In this document: positions 61,450 through 64,000 of the stretch, piece by piece
How the letters are laid out: every line of letters begins with the position of its first letter
Numbering within the stretch: position 1 is the first letter of the stretch
DNA from: Bugula neritina
Lineage: Eukaryota > Bryozoa > Gymnolaemata > Cheilostomatida > Bugulidae
Reading direction: 5' to 3'
Length of the DNA: 64,000 bases
NCBI GenBank assembly: GCA_964035545.1
Contig: OZ037768.1
Location: 1,787,501-1,851,500 of the forward strand
The notes under the pieces: model-generated
The model's input: only the letters and a program-made list of their open reading frames with translations
What the model was told of the DNA's origin: nothing
The model's database searches: none
Program-made: the position numbers and the translations under genes

Positions 61450-64000
61450 AATGCTCTCATATGGAACACAACTCCAGCACCCTAAAGTTTCAACAAGGAA
61501 CTTTTACATGCATTGTTATTACTGACAGGGAAATACCAGCTTTTTAGGTCACATAAATAGTGGAGCAGATAGCAGTGCTTTGATTTTATAAACTTGCACT
61601 ATTAACCTCAAATTGATAACAGAAACTTCCATGTTTTTCAACATCTACTTTTTATAATAAAAATGACAAAGTTCATGTACTACAGTGTCAATAACTATAA
61701 AATAAAAATATGGCTACAGCAAAGCACTTTAAAATACATTTTTATTAAATCCCATGTTAGAGCATTCAAGTTCAACAAATTGTGGAACTACTGATTTGTA
61801 AATCTTGGAAAAAATGTAAACTGATTTAAGCTCCCAGCAAATCTCCAATCTCCATTTAGAGCAACAAAGAATAGTAGATGAGGTTAGATTTAAACAAACG
61901 CAAAGTGACTGGCTAAGGTTTCAACAACGCTGAGGTTGCTTACAGTATTAGCATAAATAAAATATAAAAACCAAATATGCACGTAATTACTCAAATCTAT
62001 AACAATGTTGATATGAAATGTTCGATAAAGTCTAAATGACCGGAGTTGAGCTTAGTCATTGCTTGACTTGACTTGAATCGTACGGTCACTCGATTTACCA
62101 TACCGATGCTCATTTATAGGCAGCAATGCATCGGAAGTCTCACAAATGATGCTAAACTAATAAGCCATTAACCTAAATGGAGTAATCAGTTTTGTGTGTT
62201 TTGGTTTCTATAAGGTGAGATATGAAGCAATACTTGCACTACGACTGAAGAGTGAGATTTTTAGAATAAGTCTATGTAAATAAATTGGTAAATATATTTC
62301 AAACTGCAAGAGTTGGTTATGAAGTTGAATGTAAGCTCAAGATTTAGTATACTAATATTGTAACCCTAACTGTAAGTGTACACTTTATAGTAGGTTGAAC
62401 TGCCAAGTTAAATACTTATGGTAATGCTAATAGTTAAAGCTTATTTTAGCACTTTTCAGTTCTTATGGTGATATTTAATTTTAAAGTATTGCTAAGTCTA
62501 ATAGTAATTCATAGTTAAAAGCATGATAATGACAATCACCATGACCATGAATCATGATCAATAAAAATCATTTTCAAACATTAAAAAGCTAAATTATACT
62601 AAATAAAAATATATTTCAACATTAAACATTAATAATTACTATTGGTATTTTACTATTTATTCATTATATTTAATATAACTATTACCATAAAATTGAATAA
62701 CATTATTATGCTATCATGATGACTGATGAGTATTATAACTATTACAAAGAATAGATTTAGTATTATTATTAAATTATTAATAAAAACTAAAACTAAAAGG
62801 TCTATTTATGAGATTCAAACCTAATCTTATTCTTAAGTAATAATTAATATTACTATTAGTATTAGTATTGGTATTAGTGTTACTAAAACTAAGAGTAATA
62901 GCCTCTAATTTAGGCCACCTTTAAGTTTATGTTGAGTTTATCAGCATGTTCATGTTGCTTTGTAAAACTAAAAGTAAAAATTAATGTAAAATATAAATGC
63001 ATTAAAACATTATCATTAATATTAAGATTATAAAATTAAATTATAATTATTTAATGTTAGACAAGACAGTGTGAGACCCAGTGTGAGTGTCCTTTGGCTT
63101 TGCAATGAAATTTAAATTTAAATTTAAATTGAATGCAATTGCATAATAATTAAATAAGTAAAAAAATCAAAATAAATAATTAAACGCCATGAGCCGTAGT
63201 CATAATTATAGTGATACTCATACTCATACTGACAGTGGGTGATTCAAAATCAATGTTATTATAAATATTTTAATAAAATATTCTAACTGGAAGTACAAAA
63301 TTAGTCTGAGATGTTGCAATAATGGATTGACTAGTTTAAGCTAGTTCAACGCTCAGCAGGCAAAATTTAATTAGTATAATATCATCAAAATTGAGTGCTT
63401 GTATTGTATAGCATCGGCACCAGACACGCCTAAAATGACGGTATTAGCGACTTGAACAAAACTGTTTCTATTCTAGTGCCAACAAAAAAGTTCTATGGAA
63501 GAAAATTTGCAACCCAAAATCAAATACAATAGTTTTTCAAATATTTTTAATTGCTTCCCAGTGCTTGTTTTTACCAATACTGTTATAAGTGTTGCATACA
63601 GTTAATTTGAATTAGTTGAATATTTATTTTACCAATGTATTTATATATTAATATGCTTATTCTCAACATGAAAAAATAATAACTTCAACTTGTCTAAAAC
63701 TAAAAGTAAAAGTAAATTGAAGCTTTAACTTTAAGTTTAACTTTACTCTTTCGTCTTTAGTCTTTAGGTTTGCAGTTTCACTGAAACTGTTTGAGTTTGA
63801 GTTACTTTTGCTCCACTTACAGTTACACTAATACTTGTCAATTAAGAGTGAGACCATCACCATGTCTATACCTATGGCTATGGTAATCCTAATACTAATA
63901 GTAGCTAATAGTAATAGTTATAGTTATACTTATAGTTTTACAATTACTTATACTTAGTCTTATAGGCTTAGTTAGAGTAACAGTAGGTGTAACTATAATC
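61450..64000. other. Gene-free low-complexity region upstream of TBC1D2
   Basis: No coding exon is seen. The TBC1D2 promoter and 5' UTR should lie near 61450-62100. From about 62340 to the window end the DNA is cryptically simple, built of words such as ACTAATAGTAAT, TTATTAAATTA and AAACTAAAAGTAAA, similar to 16.9-18.3 kb. Confidence 0.6.

Overview
The window is animal nuclear DNA: AT-rich, with short coding exons split by GT-AG introns and very heavy tandem-repeat content. I assembled five multi-exon protein-coding genes by hand, matching reading phase at every splice junction. A homeobrain-type paired-like homeobox gene (family kept in invertebrates, absent from vertebrates as far as I know) and a Sec-encoding selenoprotein O (selenoproteins are lost in many insects) suggest a non-insect invertebrate. 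A lophotrochozoan such as a mollusc is my best guess, with low confidence.

Layout: 1-3152 gene-free; 3153-5859 (-) homeobrain-like homeobox gene, 3 coding exons, 261 aa; 5860-11110 gene-free; 11111-16829 (-) COPS8, COP9 signalosome subunit 8, 7 exons, 190 aa; 16830-18620 low-complexity spacer between head-to-head genes; 18621-25250 (+) SELENOO, 13 exons, 676 aa, with an in-frame UGA (Sec) third from the end and a canonical form-2 SECIS element about 630 bp downstream; 25251-27263 its 3' region and a tRNA-derived SINE remnant; 27264-44817 (+) a 28-exon, 1466-aa type I membrane protein with two C-type-lectin/TSP1/sushi modules, eight sushi domains, an FN3-like membrane-proximal region, one TM helix and an acidic tail; 45671-61449 (-) TBC1D2-type Rab GAP (PH, coiled coils, TBC), 18 exons, 863 aa; 61450-64000 gene-free low-complexity DNA.

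The genes do not form a pathway. They cover transcriptional control (homeobox), cullin deneddylation (COPS8), mitochondrial AMPylation (SELENOO), cell-surface recognition (lectin/sushi receptor) and Rab inactivation (TBC1D2).

The most unusual content is non-coding. At least eight introns, in four genes on both strands, carry a minisatellite that starts within about 25 nt of the 5' splice site, and several of these repeat the donor motif itself. TBC1D2 intron 1 holds a foldback-type element with arms of about 0.9 kb, 16-bp terminal subrepeats and a 13/14-bp flanking direct repeat; its loop contains an uninterrupted (CA)n run of 2446 bp. Receptor intron 12 holds a GC-rich nested hairpin. The receptor architecture itself is the best candidate for an undescribed protein.
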